Below, piece after piece: positions 1 to 7,662 of a stretch of DNA of 36,147 nt. Source of the stretch: Gammaproteobacteria bacterium (lineage in GTDB: Bacteria > Pseudomonadota > Gammaproteobacteria > Steroidobacterales > Steroidobacteraceae); assembly GCA_027366635.1 (NCBI GenBank), contig DAHXNE010000081.1, positions 1-36,147 of the forward strand, read 5' to 3'. Positions within the stretch are counted from its first letter, which is position 1; every line of letters starts with the position of its first letter. The notes beneath the pieces are model-generated. The model saw nothing but the letters and a program-made list of their open reading frames with translations, did not search any database and had not been told where the DNA came from. The translations under genes and the position numbers were made by a program.

Positions 1-170
1 CTCGGGGACAGGGTCGGCACGACGCTCTGATCGTAGCGCAGCAAGCCGATGCTCGCGCCCACGTACGGATCACTGTTGGCAAACCCGCCGGCCAGGTTCA
101 TTGCCGCGAACGCCGGACTCGCCGTCGCACACGTGGCCAACGACACCAACAATAAGGTACGGAACTTCAT
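1..170 (-). CDS. Outer-membrane beta-barrel protein, N-terminal part (runs off the window)
   Basis: Only the first 56 codons are present; the rest lies beyond position 1. The start MKFRTLLLVSLA is followed by a short hydrophobic core and a cleavage site after ASPAFA, which is a clear signal peptide of about 22 residues. The mature part contains the stretch SDPYVGASIGLLRYDQS, resembling the first strand of small eight-stranded OmpA-like or porin-family barrels, where an N-terminal 'YVGASIG' strand is common. A purine-rich GCGAGG lies about 6 bases before the ATG. The gene points away from the window and follows the ABC transporter genes on the same strand after 282 bp. Export is well supported; the barrel assignment rests on one strand, and the exact family and function cannot be told. 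Confidence 0.6.
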   Translation of the reverse strand, partial: MKFRTLLLVSLATCATASPAFAAMNLAGGFANSDPYVGASIGLLRYDQSVVPTLSP

Positions 171-452
171 GTGGAAACCTCGCCTGAATTCGACCGGCGA
201 TGATTATCTTTCGGTCCGCTGAATTGGCGCTGAACACGGCGCAAACGGCCGCGGCGCGCTTCGTTGCTGTCGCCGAATCGCGTCACGGCGGTGCGCGCCG
301 CCGGCAGTGACGGCCCGGATCCTTGTGGAGGCGTTGCTGCGGACCGGGTCGACGATCCAACCTGTCGCGGCGGTGGGTGTCCGCGCGCGGCTTGCGTGAC
401 CTGGGTGGTCACGGCGGGTGAATCCGCGGGCCGGGGCGGTGACCCGTGCCGC
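171..452. other. Intergenic stretch between the fused ABC transporter gene and the barrel gene
   Basis: No convincing gene here: open frames exist on both strands but none has a ribosome site or recognisable protein. It contains a perfect dyad at 396-412 (listed separately). On the minus strand a GATAAT hexamer (203-208 on the plus strand, reading attatc) lies about 35 bases before the barrel gene ATG and could be its -10 box, but I see no matching -35. Confidence 0.4.
396..412. repeat. Perfect inverted repeat GTGACC-TGGGT-GGTCAC
   Basis: Two 6-bp arms are separated by 5 bp, 41 bp beyond the stop codon of the fused transporter gene. It can form a hairpin in the transporter's 3' transcript end, or serve as a protein site for the downstream barrel gene. 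No T-run follows on either strand, so it is not a classical intrinsic terminator. Confidence 0.4.
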
Positions 453-2300
453 TCAGCGCTCGGCCGGGTCCGCGGGGCCGGACCGGAGCGGCCAAATCTG
501 CAGTCGCTCGGTGTCGAGATCGAATCGGCAGTGCTGACCCGGTGTCAGCTCGGCACCGCAGGCCGCGCGGATACAGGCATCTCCGAAGCGGATCGATGCC
601 TGCGGCAACGGTCCGGTGAGCAGCGCCTCCACCGTGCCGGAATGCGCGCCGCCCGCGTGTATCCAGATGCGCTCCGGTGGAACATTCCACCCGACCGGTC
701 CGCTCGGCACGGGAGCGCCGGGCACGTCGAGCACCGCGCCGCGACCCAACATGAGACGATTCGACTCGGCGATGCCTGTGGCGACGTTGTCCGCGCCGAG
801 CAGCCGGGCGGCGAGCTCGTTGACCGGCCGGCGCAGCACGTCTGCCGCCGGGCCGCTCTGCAGCCGGCGTCCGTCCGCGAGCAGCAGCAGGTCGTCGGCC
901 AACTGCAGCGCCTCGTGCGGGTCGTGGGTGACGAGCAGAGTCATGATCGGCAACTCGGCCTGCAGAGTGCGCATTTCGCGGCGCAGCGCGGCGCGCAGCG
1001 GCGCATCGAGCGCCGAGAACGGCTCGTCGAGCAACAGCAGCTCCGCCGGACGTACCAGCGCGCGCGCGAGCGCCACTCGCTGCTGCTGGCCGAGGGATAG
1101 CTCGGTGGCGCGCCGACGCACCAGCTCCGTCAACCCCAGCCGCTCGAGCCAGTGCTCGGCGCGCGCCGGATCCGCCCCCGCCGGGAAACGCAGCTGTCCA
1201 CCGACGTCAAGATGGGGAAACAGCGCATAGCTCTGCGGCACGTAGCCGATGCGCCGGGCGCTCGGCTCGAGCGGCACCAGATCTCGCGCGCCCAGACGAA
1301 TGACCGCATGGTCGGCCTGCTGCAGACCGGCGATCAGTTTGAGGGTGAGTGACTTGCCCGAGCCCGAGGGCCCGAGGATCGCCAGGCGGCGCGCCCGGCT
1401 CGACCATTGCACGGCCACCCTGAAATCACCGACGCGCTTGTCGACATCGAGCTGCAAGCCGCTCGGCGTCGCCCCCGCGGGCGGCGCGGATGCGTGCGGC
1501 CGCACGGCGGGGGAGGTGGAGAGGCGGCGCCGGACCGGGCGGGGCGCGGAGCGCGCGCCGACCGTGCTGCTCAGCGACACGATGACCAACGCCAGGGCGA
1601 TTGCCGGCAACAGCACCGGCAGCATGGCCGGCAGACCTTGGTCGCCGAATTCCACGTAGGTGTAGACCGGGAGCGAGTACGGATGATAGGCCACCATCAC
1701 GGTGGCGCCGAACTCGCCGAAGGCGCGCAGCCAGGCGAGCAACAGGCCGGCGAGCAGCGCCGGCCTGACGGCCGGCAGCGTCGCCCGCCAGAACACCGCG
1801 AGCCGGCCTCGCCCGAGCGTCGCGGCCACCTCCTCGATGGCCGGATCCATGGACGAGAACGCCGAGCGCGCCGCGATGATCACGAACGGCGCGGAAACGA
1901 AAGCCTCCGCGAGCACGATGCCGGCGAACGAGTCCGTCAGCCCGCCGTGGGTCAACCGGCCCAGGGGCGAGTTATAGCCGAGCAGAAACAACAACAGCAC
2001 GCCGCTGGCGAGCGGCGGCAGTGCCAAGGGCAGCTGCACGAGGAATCCCAGCAGCCCCATCGCTCGCCCGGGCACACGCGCCAGCGCGAATCCCAGCGGA
2101 ATCCCGCACAGCGCGGTGAGCAACGTGGCGCCGGTGGCGCTGGCCAGCGAGACCGCGCACGCATGTGCGAGAGTTGCGTAATCGACGTCGCGCCAGCGTG
2201 TCGCGGCCGCAGCCTGCACGCCGGCGAGGAGCGGCGCGATCAGATAGACCGCGAGCAGACCGGCGAGCCAGGGCAGGGGCGAGGGTACTTTGCGCAGCAT
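453..2300 (-). CDS. Fused ABC importer permease-ATPase, molybdate/tungstate type (ModB-ModC-like)
   Basis: A single 615-residue chain holds both the membrane and ATPase halves of an importer. The N-terminal permease (about 1-245) has some six hydrophobic segments and an EAA loop near 156-185 (EEVAATLGRGR...LP). A Pro/Ala/Ser-rich linker (about 246-282) leads to an ABC ATPase with Walker A GPSGSGKS (310-317), signature LSLGQQQ (401-407), Walker B LLLLDEP (421-427) and the switch His of VTHD (459). The C-terminus (about 500-602) resembles the oxyanion-binding TOBE/MOP region of ModC. Normally modB and modC are separate genes. The binding-protein gene lies 136 bp upstream on the same strand, so the two probably form one importer at the inner membrane. 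An alternative ATG at 2351 would add 17 residues; neither start has a good ribosome site. Substrate (molybdate, tungstate or another oxyanion) is inferred from family resemblance. Confidence 0.88.
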   Translation of the reverse strand: MLRKVPSPLPWLAGLLAVYLIAPLLAGVQAAAATRWRDVDYATLAHACAVSLASATGATLLTALCGIPLGFALARVPGRAMGLLGFLVQLPLALPPLASGVLLLFLLGYNSPLGRLTHGGLTDSFAGIVLAEAFVSAPFVIIAARSAFSSMDPAIEEVAATLGRGRLAVFWRATLPAVRPALLAGLLLAWLRAFGEFGATVMVAYHPYSLPVYTYVEFGDQGLPAMLPVLLPAIALALVIVSLSSTVGARSAPRPVRRRLSTSPAVRPHASAPPAGATPSGLQLDVDKRVGDFRVAVQWSSRARRLAILGPSGSGKSLTLKLIAGLQQADHAVIRLGARDLVPLEPSARRIGYVPQSYALFPHLDVGGQLRFPAGADPARAEHWLERLGLTELVRRRATELSLGQQQRVALARALVRPAELLLLDEPFSALDAPLRAALRREMRTLQAELPIMTLLVTHDPHEALQLADDLLLLADGRRLQSGPAADVLRRPVNELAARLLGADNVATGIAESNRLMLGRGAVLDVPGAPVPSGPVGWNVPPERIWIHAGGAHSGTVEALLTGPLPQASIRFGDACIRAACGAELTPGQHCRFDLDTERLQIWPLRSGPADPAER

Positions 2301-2436
2301 GCGGCGTTTGGGATTGAACCCGGGGCCCCGGAACCACGCTTTGCGGAGCATCAATGACCCGAAGTGTGGGCGGCGGCTTCCAAGGACGGGTTCGGGGCTA
2401 GCGGGCAGGAGCGCGTGGGTTGCGGGACAGGGCGCG

Positions 2437-3363
2437 TCAGGTCTTCGGGGCGGCGTGGCGCAGCAGGCCGCGCAGCCGCGGCGGCACGGCGTGCGCATCG
2501 CCCGTGAGCGTCAGCTGCCGGGCCTCCAGGCCATGCGTGCGCATCAGCGTGCGCCCCTGCGGGCCGAGCAGGAACGTGACGAACGCAAGAGCGGCGCGCG
2601 GATGCGGCGCGTTTCGGACCAAGCTGATGGTGTAGAGAGCCTTGGGCGTGATCGACGGCGGGAGCGTCACGGCTGGGATGCCGGCGGCAGCGGTCTCCGT
2701 GGCATAGAAGAACCCGGCATCGAGCTCCCCGGACTGCAACCGCCCCATCAACGTCTCCTCGGGGAACACCTGGGCCGAATTCTCGCGCCCGCCGAGCACT
2801 CGCCGGACCAGCCCCGGGATGTGGTAATACGCCTGCGCCCGCCGCATCAGCTCGACCGTGAGGACCCCCTTGGGGTCGAGCCTGGGGTCCGTGCGGCCGA
2901 TGCGCAGACCCGGCGTCTGCAGCACGACGTACCACGGCCGTGAATGCCACAATGGCGCGAAGCGGCTGCGCGGGTTGTATCCGATGACCAGTGGGGATTG
3001 CGCGAAAGTGATGTACCAGCGAACCCAATCGCCGTGCTTCGCGCCCATCAACCGCGCGTTCACCCCCGGCGCGGCGCTGAGGAACACATCGGCGCGGCGC
3101 AGATGGCCGGCGATCTCGTTGGCCAGAAGCTTCGAGCCGCCCGCATAGCCGCGGAAATGATCGCCGGTCGCATGATCGAACGCCGGACCGACCGATCCTT
3201 GCATCAGATTGATCAACGAGCCGGCGTAGAGCACCGCAACGTTGCTGCCCGCGCGCGCCGGCAGCAGCGCGCTGGAGCACCAGGCGAGCAGGGCGACTGC
3301 CGTTGCGAAGCGCAACCAGGAGCGGCGGCGAGCGCGCGGGCCGGCAACGATTGGAGGCGGCAT
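2437..3363 (-). CDS. Periplasmic oxyanion-binding protein of the ABC importer (WtpA/ModA-like)
   Basis: A 308-residue extracytoplasmic solute-binding protein. It begins with an Arg-rich stretch (RARRRS), a hydrophobic core and a likely cleavage after LLPARA near residue 38. The mature protein opens with NVAVLYAGSL; the 'AGSL' turn is typical of the WtpA-type tungstate/molybdate binders and their ModA relatives. Further family-like signatures are YAGGSKLLANEI, RADVFLSA and, in the second lobe, FPEETLMGRLQSGELDAGFFY. Its job would be to deliver the anion to the fused permease-ATPase encoded next. It starts 10 bp after the proline iminopeptidase stop, so the three minus-strand genes may share a transcript. 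The ATG at 3363 was chosen because it gives a proper signal peptide; no clear ribosome site precedes it. Ligand identity is inferred, not shown. Confidence 0.85.
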   Translation of the reverse strand: MPPPIVAGPRARRRSWLRFATAVALLAWCSSALLPARAGSNVAVLYAGSLINLMQGSVGPAFDHATGDHFRGYAGGSKLLANEIAGHLRRADVFLSAAPGVNARLMGAKHGDWVRWYITFAQSPLVIGYNPRSRFAPLWHSRPWYVVLQTPGLRIGRTDPRLDPKGVLTVELMRRAQAYYHIPGLVRRVLGGRENSAQVFPEETLMGRLQSGELDAGFFYATETAAAGIPAVTLPPSITPKALYTISLVRNAPHPRAALAFVTFLLGPQGRTLMRTHGLEARQLTLTGDAHAVPPRLRGLLRHAAPKT

Positions 3364-3373
3364 GGACGATGCG

Positions 3374-4351
3374 CTACGCAAACTGGTCGGTGGCGCTGAC
3401 GAGTTCGTGCAGCGTGCCGCGCTCGAACGCCGAATGACCGGCGTCCGGCACGATCCGCAGCTGAGCCTCCGGCCAGGCGCGATGCAGATCCCAGGCCGTG
3501 CGCATTGGGCAGATGACGTCGTAGCGCCCTTGCACAATGACGGCGGGAATGTGTCGGATACACGGCACGTCGGCGAGCAACTGCCCATCCGCCTTGAAAA
3601 ACCCCTGGTTGACGAAGAAGTGGCACTCGATGCGCGCGAAGGCCTCCGCATAGGCGTCCTTCTCGAACTTCGCAACGTAATCGGCGGCGGTGCGTAGATG
3701 GCTCGTGGCGCCTTCCCAGCTCGACCAGGCCCGGGCGGCGCGGGCGCGCACCGCTGGGTCATCGCTGGTCAGCCGGGCGTAATAGGCGCGCATCATGTCG
3801 GCACGCTCGTCGGGTGGAATCGGCTCGATGAACCGATCCCACAGGTCCGGATAGATTGCCGCCGCGCCCCCGGGGTTCTGGTAGAACCATTCCAGCTCCC
3901 AGCGGCGCAGCAGGAAAATTCCGCGCAGAATCAGCTCGGTGACGCGCGCCGGGTAGGTCTCGGCGTAGGCGAGGGCCAGCGTCGAGCCCCATGAGCCCCC
4001 GAACACCAGCCAGCGGTGGATGCCGACGTGCTCACGCAGCCGCTCGATGTCCTCGACCAGGTCCCACGTGGTGTTCTCCCTGAGCTCCGCGTTCGGGCGG
4101 CTCTTACCGCAGCCGCGCTGATCGAACAGCACGATCCGGTAGCGCTGGGGATCGAAGAAGCGGCGCATTTTCGGATCGGTGCCGCCGCCCGGGCCGCCGT
4201 GCAGGAACACGGCGGGCTTGCCTGCGGGATTACCGCTCTCCTCGAAGTAGATCTCGTGCAGGTCCGAGACCCGCAGCCGGCCGGTGCGGTAGGGCTTGAT
4301 CGGCGGGTACAGCCGGCGCGCCGGTCCCCTGGAGTGCGAGGCGCTCATCAT
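3374..4351 (-). CDS. pip: Proline iminopeptidase (alpha/beta hydrolase, peptidase S33)
   Basis: This cytoplasmic serine peptidase removes N-terminal proline from peptides. The 325-residue product has the hallmark family sequence throughout: the oxyanion-hole HGGPGGG (51-57), FDQRGCGKSRP (77-86), the nucleophile elbow GGSWGS with Ser120, the acid in GRYDVICP (Asp278) and the base in DAGHSAF (His306). Length matches the bacterial family (about 310-320). Two tandem ATG codons (4351 and 4348) are possible starts. It diverges from holA across 106 bp and runs toward the ABC importer genes with a 10-bp gap. The functional link to the importer is unclear and may be only positional. Confidence 0.95.
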   Translation of the reverse strand: MMSASHSRGPARRLYPPIKPYRTGRLRVSDLHEIYFEESGNPAGKPAVFLHGGPGGGTDPKMRRFFDPQRYRIVLFDQRGCGKSRPNAELRENTTWDLVEDIERLREHVGIHRWLVFGGSWGSTLALAYAETYPARVTELILRGIFLLRRWELEWFYQNPGGAAAIYPDLWDRFIEPIPPDERADMMRAYYARLTSDDPAVRARAARAWSSWEGATSHLRTAADYVAKFEKDAYAEAFARIECHFFVNQGFFKADGQLLADVPCIRHIPAVIVQGRYDVICPMRTAWDLHRAWPEAQLRIVPDAGHSAFERGTLHELVSATDQFA

Positions 4352-4422
4352 GCGGGCAGCCTATCAGATCGGCGGTCGCCCGGGGCGGGGCTGCCCGGCC
4401 GCGCCGGATCGCTCGCAGCGGC

Positions 4423-4428
4423 TATAAT
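4423..4428 (+). promoter_or_regulatory. Candidate -10 box TATAAT upstream of holA
   Basis: A perfect TATAAT lies 30 bp before the holA start, in the gap to the divergent pip gene. I see no good -35 hexamer 16-18 bp upstream (the region is plain GC-rich). If used, the leader would be only about 20 nt and the whole holA-nadD-rsfS-rlmH-maf-rng run could be transcribed from here. Confidence 0.45.
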
Positions 4429-4457
4429 CATCGCCGGCGACCCAGCGGCACCCGCCC

Positions 4458-5459
4458 TTGAAACTCACCTCAGACTCGCTCGAGGGCCACCTCGCCCAGA
4501 AGCTGCTACCGGCGTACCTGATTTCCGGGGACGAGCCTCTGCTCGTGGCGGAGGCCGCCGATGCGGTGCGCGCGCGGGCGCGTGCGGCGGGATTCACCGA
4601 GCGGGACGTGCACTTCATCGAGCGAGCCGCCGACTGGGAGGACGTACGCGCCGCCGCGGGCAATCTCTCGCTGTTCGGGGCACGGCGGCTGCTCGAGGCG
4701 CGGCTCGCGACTGCGCGACCCGGGACCGGCGGCTCAGCCGTTCTCACCTCGCTGCTCGAGCGCGCCGATCCTGACACGCTGCTGCTCATTCTGAGTCCGC
4801 GTCTCGACCGCGACGCGCAGTCGGCTCAGTGGGTCCAGGCGGTGCAAGCGCGCGGCGCCTGGATCGCCGTGTGGCCGGTCGAGCCCGGGAAGCTCGTCGC
4901 TTGGCTGCGCGCCCGCAGCCGGCGCATCGGTGTGGATCTCGGTCCGCAGGCGCTGCAACTGCTCGCGGAGCGGACCGAGGGCAACCTGCTCGCGGCTGAT
5001 CAGGAGCTGCGCAAGCTCGTGCTGCTCGGCGCCGATGCCGAGGGCGGCGACGCGGCCCGCGCGGGGTTCGCCGACAGTGCGCGATTCGATGTCTTTCGGC
5101 TCTCCGACGCCGTGCTCGCCGGCGATCTGGGGCGCTCGCTGCGCGTGCTCGCGGGACTGCGCTCCGAAGGCACCGAGCCGACGCTCGCGCTGTGGGCCTT
5201 GATCAAGGCATTGCGCGACCTGGGCGCCGCGCTGCGGCCCGGCGCGGCCGGCGGCTGGCGGCGCTCCAGTGCGGCGCTCGAGGCGGCCGTGCGCCGTTCC
5301 GGCCGTCTGACCTTTCCGAGCCTGATGCTGCGCGCCGCGCGCGCCGACCGCATGATCAAGGGTCGGCTGCGCGGCGATTCGTGGGACGAGATGGCGTTGC
5401 TTGCGGCCGAACTGTGCGCGCGGCCGGCGTTTCCCACGCCCCAATCCATGTTCAAATAG
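4458..5459 (+). CDS. holA: DNA polymerase III delta subunit (clamp loader)
   Basis: Delta opens the beta sliding clamp as part of the clamp-loader complex. The 333-residue product aligns in my reading with E. coli HolA from the first residues (MKLTSDSLEGHLAQKLLPAYLISGDEPLL against the E. coli N-terminus) through the central TEGNLLAADQELRKL helix and a C-terminal helical region rich in Leu/Arg. The start is TTG at 4458, chosen because upstream Met codons do not exist in frame and the N-terminus then matches the family; the ribosome site is weak. In enterobacteria holA follows leuS and lptE; here pip sits divergently upstream instead. The next gene, nadD, follows after 43 bp, the usual order. 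Confidence 0.93.
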   Translation: MKLTSDSLEGHLAQKLLPAYLISGDEPLLVAEAADAVRARARAAGFTERDVHFIERAADWEDVRAAAGNLSLFGARRLLEARLATARPGTGGSAVLTSLLERADPDTLLLILSPRLDRDAQSAQWVQAVQARGAWIAVWPVEPGKLVAWLRARSRRIGVDLGPQALQLLAERTEGNLLAADQELRKLVLLGADAEGGDAARAGFADSARFDVFRLSDAVLAGDLGRSLRVLAGLRSEGTEPTLALWALIKALRDLGAALRPGAAGGWRRSSAALEAAVRRSGRLTFPSLMLRAARADRMIKGRLRGDSWDEMALLAAELCARPAFPTPQSMFK

Positions 5460-5502
5460 CGCCCGGGTCGCCGTGCCGCGCACGGCCGGATGCAGGGAGA
5501 CC

Positions 5503-6144
5503 ATGCAGCCCATCGGTGTTTTCGGCGGAACGTTCGATCCTGTTCACTACGGTCATTTGCGCACGGCGTTCGAGCTGTGGCAGCTGCTGCATCTGGCGGA
5601 AGTGCGCTTCCTTCCCACGGGCAACCCGCCACATCGCGATCAGCCGCTCGCCGCCGCCGAGTTGCGGCTGCGCATGGTGCGGGCCGCCGTCGCCGGCCTG
5701 CCGGCCTTCACAGTCGATGACCGGGAGATCCGCCGCAGCGGGGTGTCCTACTCGGTCGACACGCTCGCGGAGCTGCGCGCCGAATACCCCCGGCGCTCGC
5801 TGTGTCTGCTGCTCGGCATGGACGCGTTTCTCGGCCTGCCGCATTGGCACCGTTGGCGGGAGCTGCTCGAGCTGGCGCACATCGTCGTGGCGCATCGTCC
5901 GGGCTGGAAGGCCCCGATCATGGGGCCGCTCGGGGAGGTGATGGTCGACCACGGCACCGGCTCGATCCGCGAGCTGCACGAGCGGACCGCCGGACGGATC
6001 TACGTGCACGCGGTGACGCAGCTCGAGATTTCCTCCACCGAGCTGCGCCAGCTGATCATCTCGGGGCTCGATCCCCGTTACCTGGTGCCGGACGAAGTGC
6101 GGCGCATTCTGCTCGACAGCGAGTGCTATTCTAGGACCACATGA
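5503..6144 (+). CDS. nadD: Nicotinate-nucleotide adenylyltransferase
   Basis: NadD transfers AMP from ATP to nicotinate mononucleotide, making deamido-NAD in NAD synthesis. The 213-residue protein opens with the nucleotidyltransferase signature GGTFDPVHYGHLR (8-20), has the family GMDAFLGLPHWHRW segment in the middle, and near the C-terminus the second ATP-contact motif ISSTELR. The start at 5503 is preceded by CAGGGAG at a spacing of 3-4 bases to the ATG; the longer frame upstream overlaps holA and adds nothing family-like. Its stop overlaps the rsfS start by 4 bp (ATGA), indicating translational coupling. Confidence 0.96.
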   Translation: MQPIGVFGGTFDPVHYGHLRTAFELWQLLHLAEVRFLPTGNPPHRDQPLAAAELRLRMVRAAVAGLPAFTVDDREIRRSGVSYSVDTLAELRAEYPRRSLCLLLGMDAFLGLPHWHRWRELLELAHIVVAHRPGWKAPIMGPLGEVMVDHGTGSIRELHERTAGRIYVHAVTQLEISSTELRQLIISGLDPRYLVPDEVRRILLDSECYSRTT

Positions 6145-6566
6145 CCACACGCTCCGCCGCCCGCCGCGGCAAGTCCTCCCGCTCCCGGCCGAAGGGATTC
6201 GCAGCGCTGCTCCGTGTAGTGACAGCGGCGCTCGAAGACATGAAAGCCGTCAACATCCAGCTGATCGACGTACGGGGCCTGACCGATGTGGCCGATACGC
6301 TGATCATCGCTTCGGGCACCTCGGATCGCCACGTGCGCTCGATTGCCGAGCGGGTGATCGAGCAGGCCAAGGCGAACGGCATGCGTCCACTGGGCACGGA
6401 GGGCGAGGGCGAGGGCGAGTGGGTTCTGGTCGATCTGCAGGACATCGTCGTACACGTGATGCTGCCGCGGATCCGCGCGTTCTATGCGCTCGAGCGCTTG
6501 TGGGAGTCCTCCCCGGGGGAGCCCGGATCGGTGCGCGCGGCGGCGCAGGCGGCCGAGGGCGCATGA
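6141..6566 (+). CDS. rsfS: Ribosome silencing factor RsfS (DUF143)
   Basis: RsfS binds protein L14 of the large ribosomal subunit and blocks subunit joining when nutrients run low. The 141-residue product carries the compact DUF143 fold with VADTLIIASGTSDRHVRSIA and the late EWVLVDLQDIVVHVM segment typical of the family. About 20 basic residues (TTRSAARRGKSSRSRPK) extend the N-terminus compared with E. coli RsfS (105 residues), and the C-terminus has an Ala/Glu-rich tail. The ATG overlaps the nadD stop (ATGA) and AGGAC precedes it, so this start is secure by position although the basic extension is unusual. rlmH follows after 23 bp. Confidence 0.94.
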   Translation: MTTRSAARRGKSSRSRPKGFAALLRVVTAALEDMKAVNIQLIDVRGLTDVADTLIIASGTSDRHVRSIAERVIEQAKANGMRPLGTEGEGEGEWVLVDLQDIVVHVMLPRIRAFYALERLWESSPGEPGSVRAAAQAAEGA

Positions 6567-6589
6567 GCGGCGTTCGAGCAGGGTGAGCG

Positions 6590-7060
6590 ATGCGGGTGCG
6601 GCTGCTGGCGGTCGGCACTCGCGCGCCGGCCTGGGTGCGCCAGGGCTATGAGGACTACGCCCGCCGCCTCGGCCCGGGCCTGAAGCTGACGCTCGTCGAG
6701 ATCGAGCCCGGGCGGCGTGTGGCGGGAGGGGGCGTAGGCCCCGCGGTCGAGACCGAAGGACGCAGACTCCTGGCAGCCGTGCGGGATGGGGAGTTTCTGG
6801 TGGCCCTCGATGAGCATGGCCTCGAGATGACCACGCCGGCATTTGCGGGCTGGCTGGCCGAGCGAATGCGTGCGGGGCGGGACTTGGCGATCATGGTCGG
6901 CGGACCGGACGGCTTCGCGCCGCAGGTGCGCGCGAGGGCCGATCTTCTGCTGTCGCTGTCGCCTCTGACCCTGCCTCATGCCCTGGTGCGCGTGGTGCTG
7001 GCCGAGCAGCTTTACCGGGCACTTAGCATCCATGCTCATCACCCGTATCATCGTGCGTGA
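6590..7060 (+). CDS. rlmH: 23S rRNA pseudouridine-1915 N3-methyltransferase
   Basis: RlmH methylates pseudouridine 1915 in helix 69 of 23S rRNA, at the subunit interface. It is a small SPOUT-class enzyme; the 156-residue length matches E. coli (155). Visible signatures are the N-terminal MRVRLLAVGTRAPAWV, the cofactor-knot segment IMVGGPDGF and the conserved C-terminal tail HAHHPYHRA, whose HPYHR end is nearly invariant. It follows rsfS, its usual partner, and both act on the large ribosomal subunit. Its TGA overlaps the following ATG of maf by one base (TGATG). Confidence 0.96.
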   Translation: MRVRLLAVGTRAPAWVRQGYEDYARRLGPGLKLTLVEIEPGRRVAGGGVGPAVETEGRRLLAAVRDGEFLVALDEHGLEMTTPAFAGWLAERMRAGRDLAIMVGGPDGFAPQVRARADLLLSLSPLTLPHALVRVVLAEQLYRALSIHAHHPYHRA

Positions 7061-7662
7061 TGAGCCCGGAACTGCCTGCCCCTGTACTGTGCCTCGCATC
7101 CGCTTCGCCGCGGCGACGCGATCTACTTTGGCAGATCGGTGTGCCGCACAAGGCGGTGGCGGCCGATCTGGACGAGCGGGTGTTGCCCGGGGAGGCGCCG
7201 CGCGATTATGTGGAGCGATTGGCGCTCGCCAAAGCGCTGGCCGTGCGCAATCGCGGTGAGCGGTTGCCCGTATTGGCCGCCGACACCGCCGTGGTGCTCG
7301 CGGGCACGGTCTACGGCAAACCGGCCGATCGGGCCGACGCGCTGGCGATGCTGGGCAAGCTCTCCGGGCGCGTCCATCAGGTCATGACCGCCGTGGCGCT
7401 CGCGACCGAGCGCAGCGTCGAGGTGCGCAACAGCGCCGCCACGGTGCGCCTGCGGGAGCTGACACTGGCGGAGCGGGAAGCGTATTGGCAGACCGGCGAG
7501 CCGCGCGGCAAGGCCGGTGGTTACGCGATCCAGGGGTTCGGCGCCGTGTTCATCGAGTCACTTTCCGGAAGCTACACGGCGGTGGTGGGTCTGCCGTTGG
7601 TCGAGACGGCCGAGCTGCTGCGTGCGGCGGGTCTCGCCTACTGGCAGGGGCGCGGCGCATGA
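7060..7662 (+). CDS. maf: Maf-family nucleoside triphosphate pyrophosphatase (YhdE type)
   Basis: This house-cleaning enzyme hydrolyses non-canonical or excess NTPs (YhdE type: dTTP and UTP) to monophosphates. The 200-residue protein begins LCLASASPRRRDLL, the Maf substrate-binding loop, contains the catalytic AADTAVVL near residue 70, the GKPADRADALAML segment, and ends with the GYAIQGFGAVFIESLSGSY block typical of the family. Start: ATG 7060 overlaps the rlmH stop; an in-frame GTG at 7057 would add one residue. It overlaps rng by 4 bp (ATGA). The maf-rng pairing is also seen in E. coli, supporting the YhdE rather than YceF subtype. Confidence 0.94.
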   Translation: MSPELPAPVLCLASASPRRRDLLWQIGVPHKAVAADLDERVLPGEAPRDYVERLALAKALAVRNRGERLPVLAADTAVVLAGTVYGKPADRADALAMLGKLSGRVHQVMTAVALATERSVEVRNSAATVRLRELTLAEREAYWQTGEPRGKAGGYAIQGFGAVFIESLSGSYTAVVGLPLVETAELLRAAGLAYWQGRGA

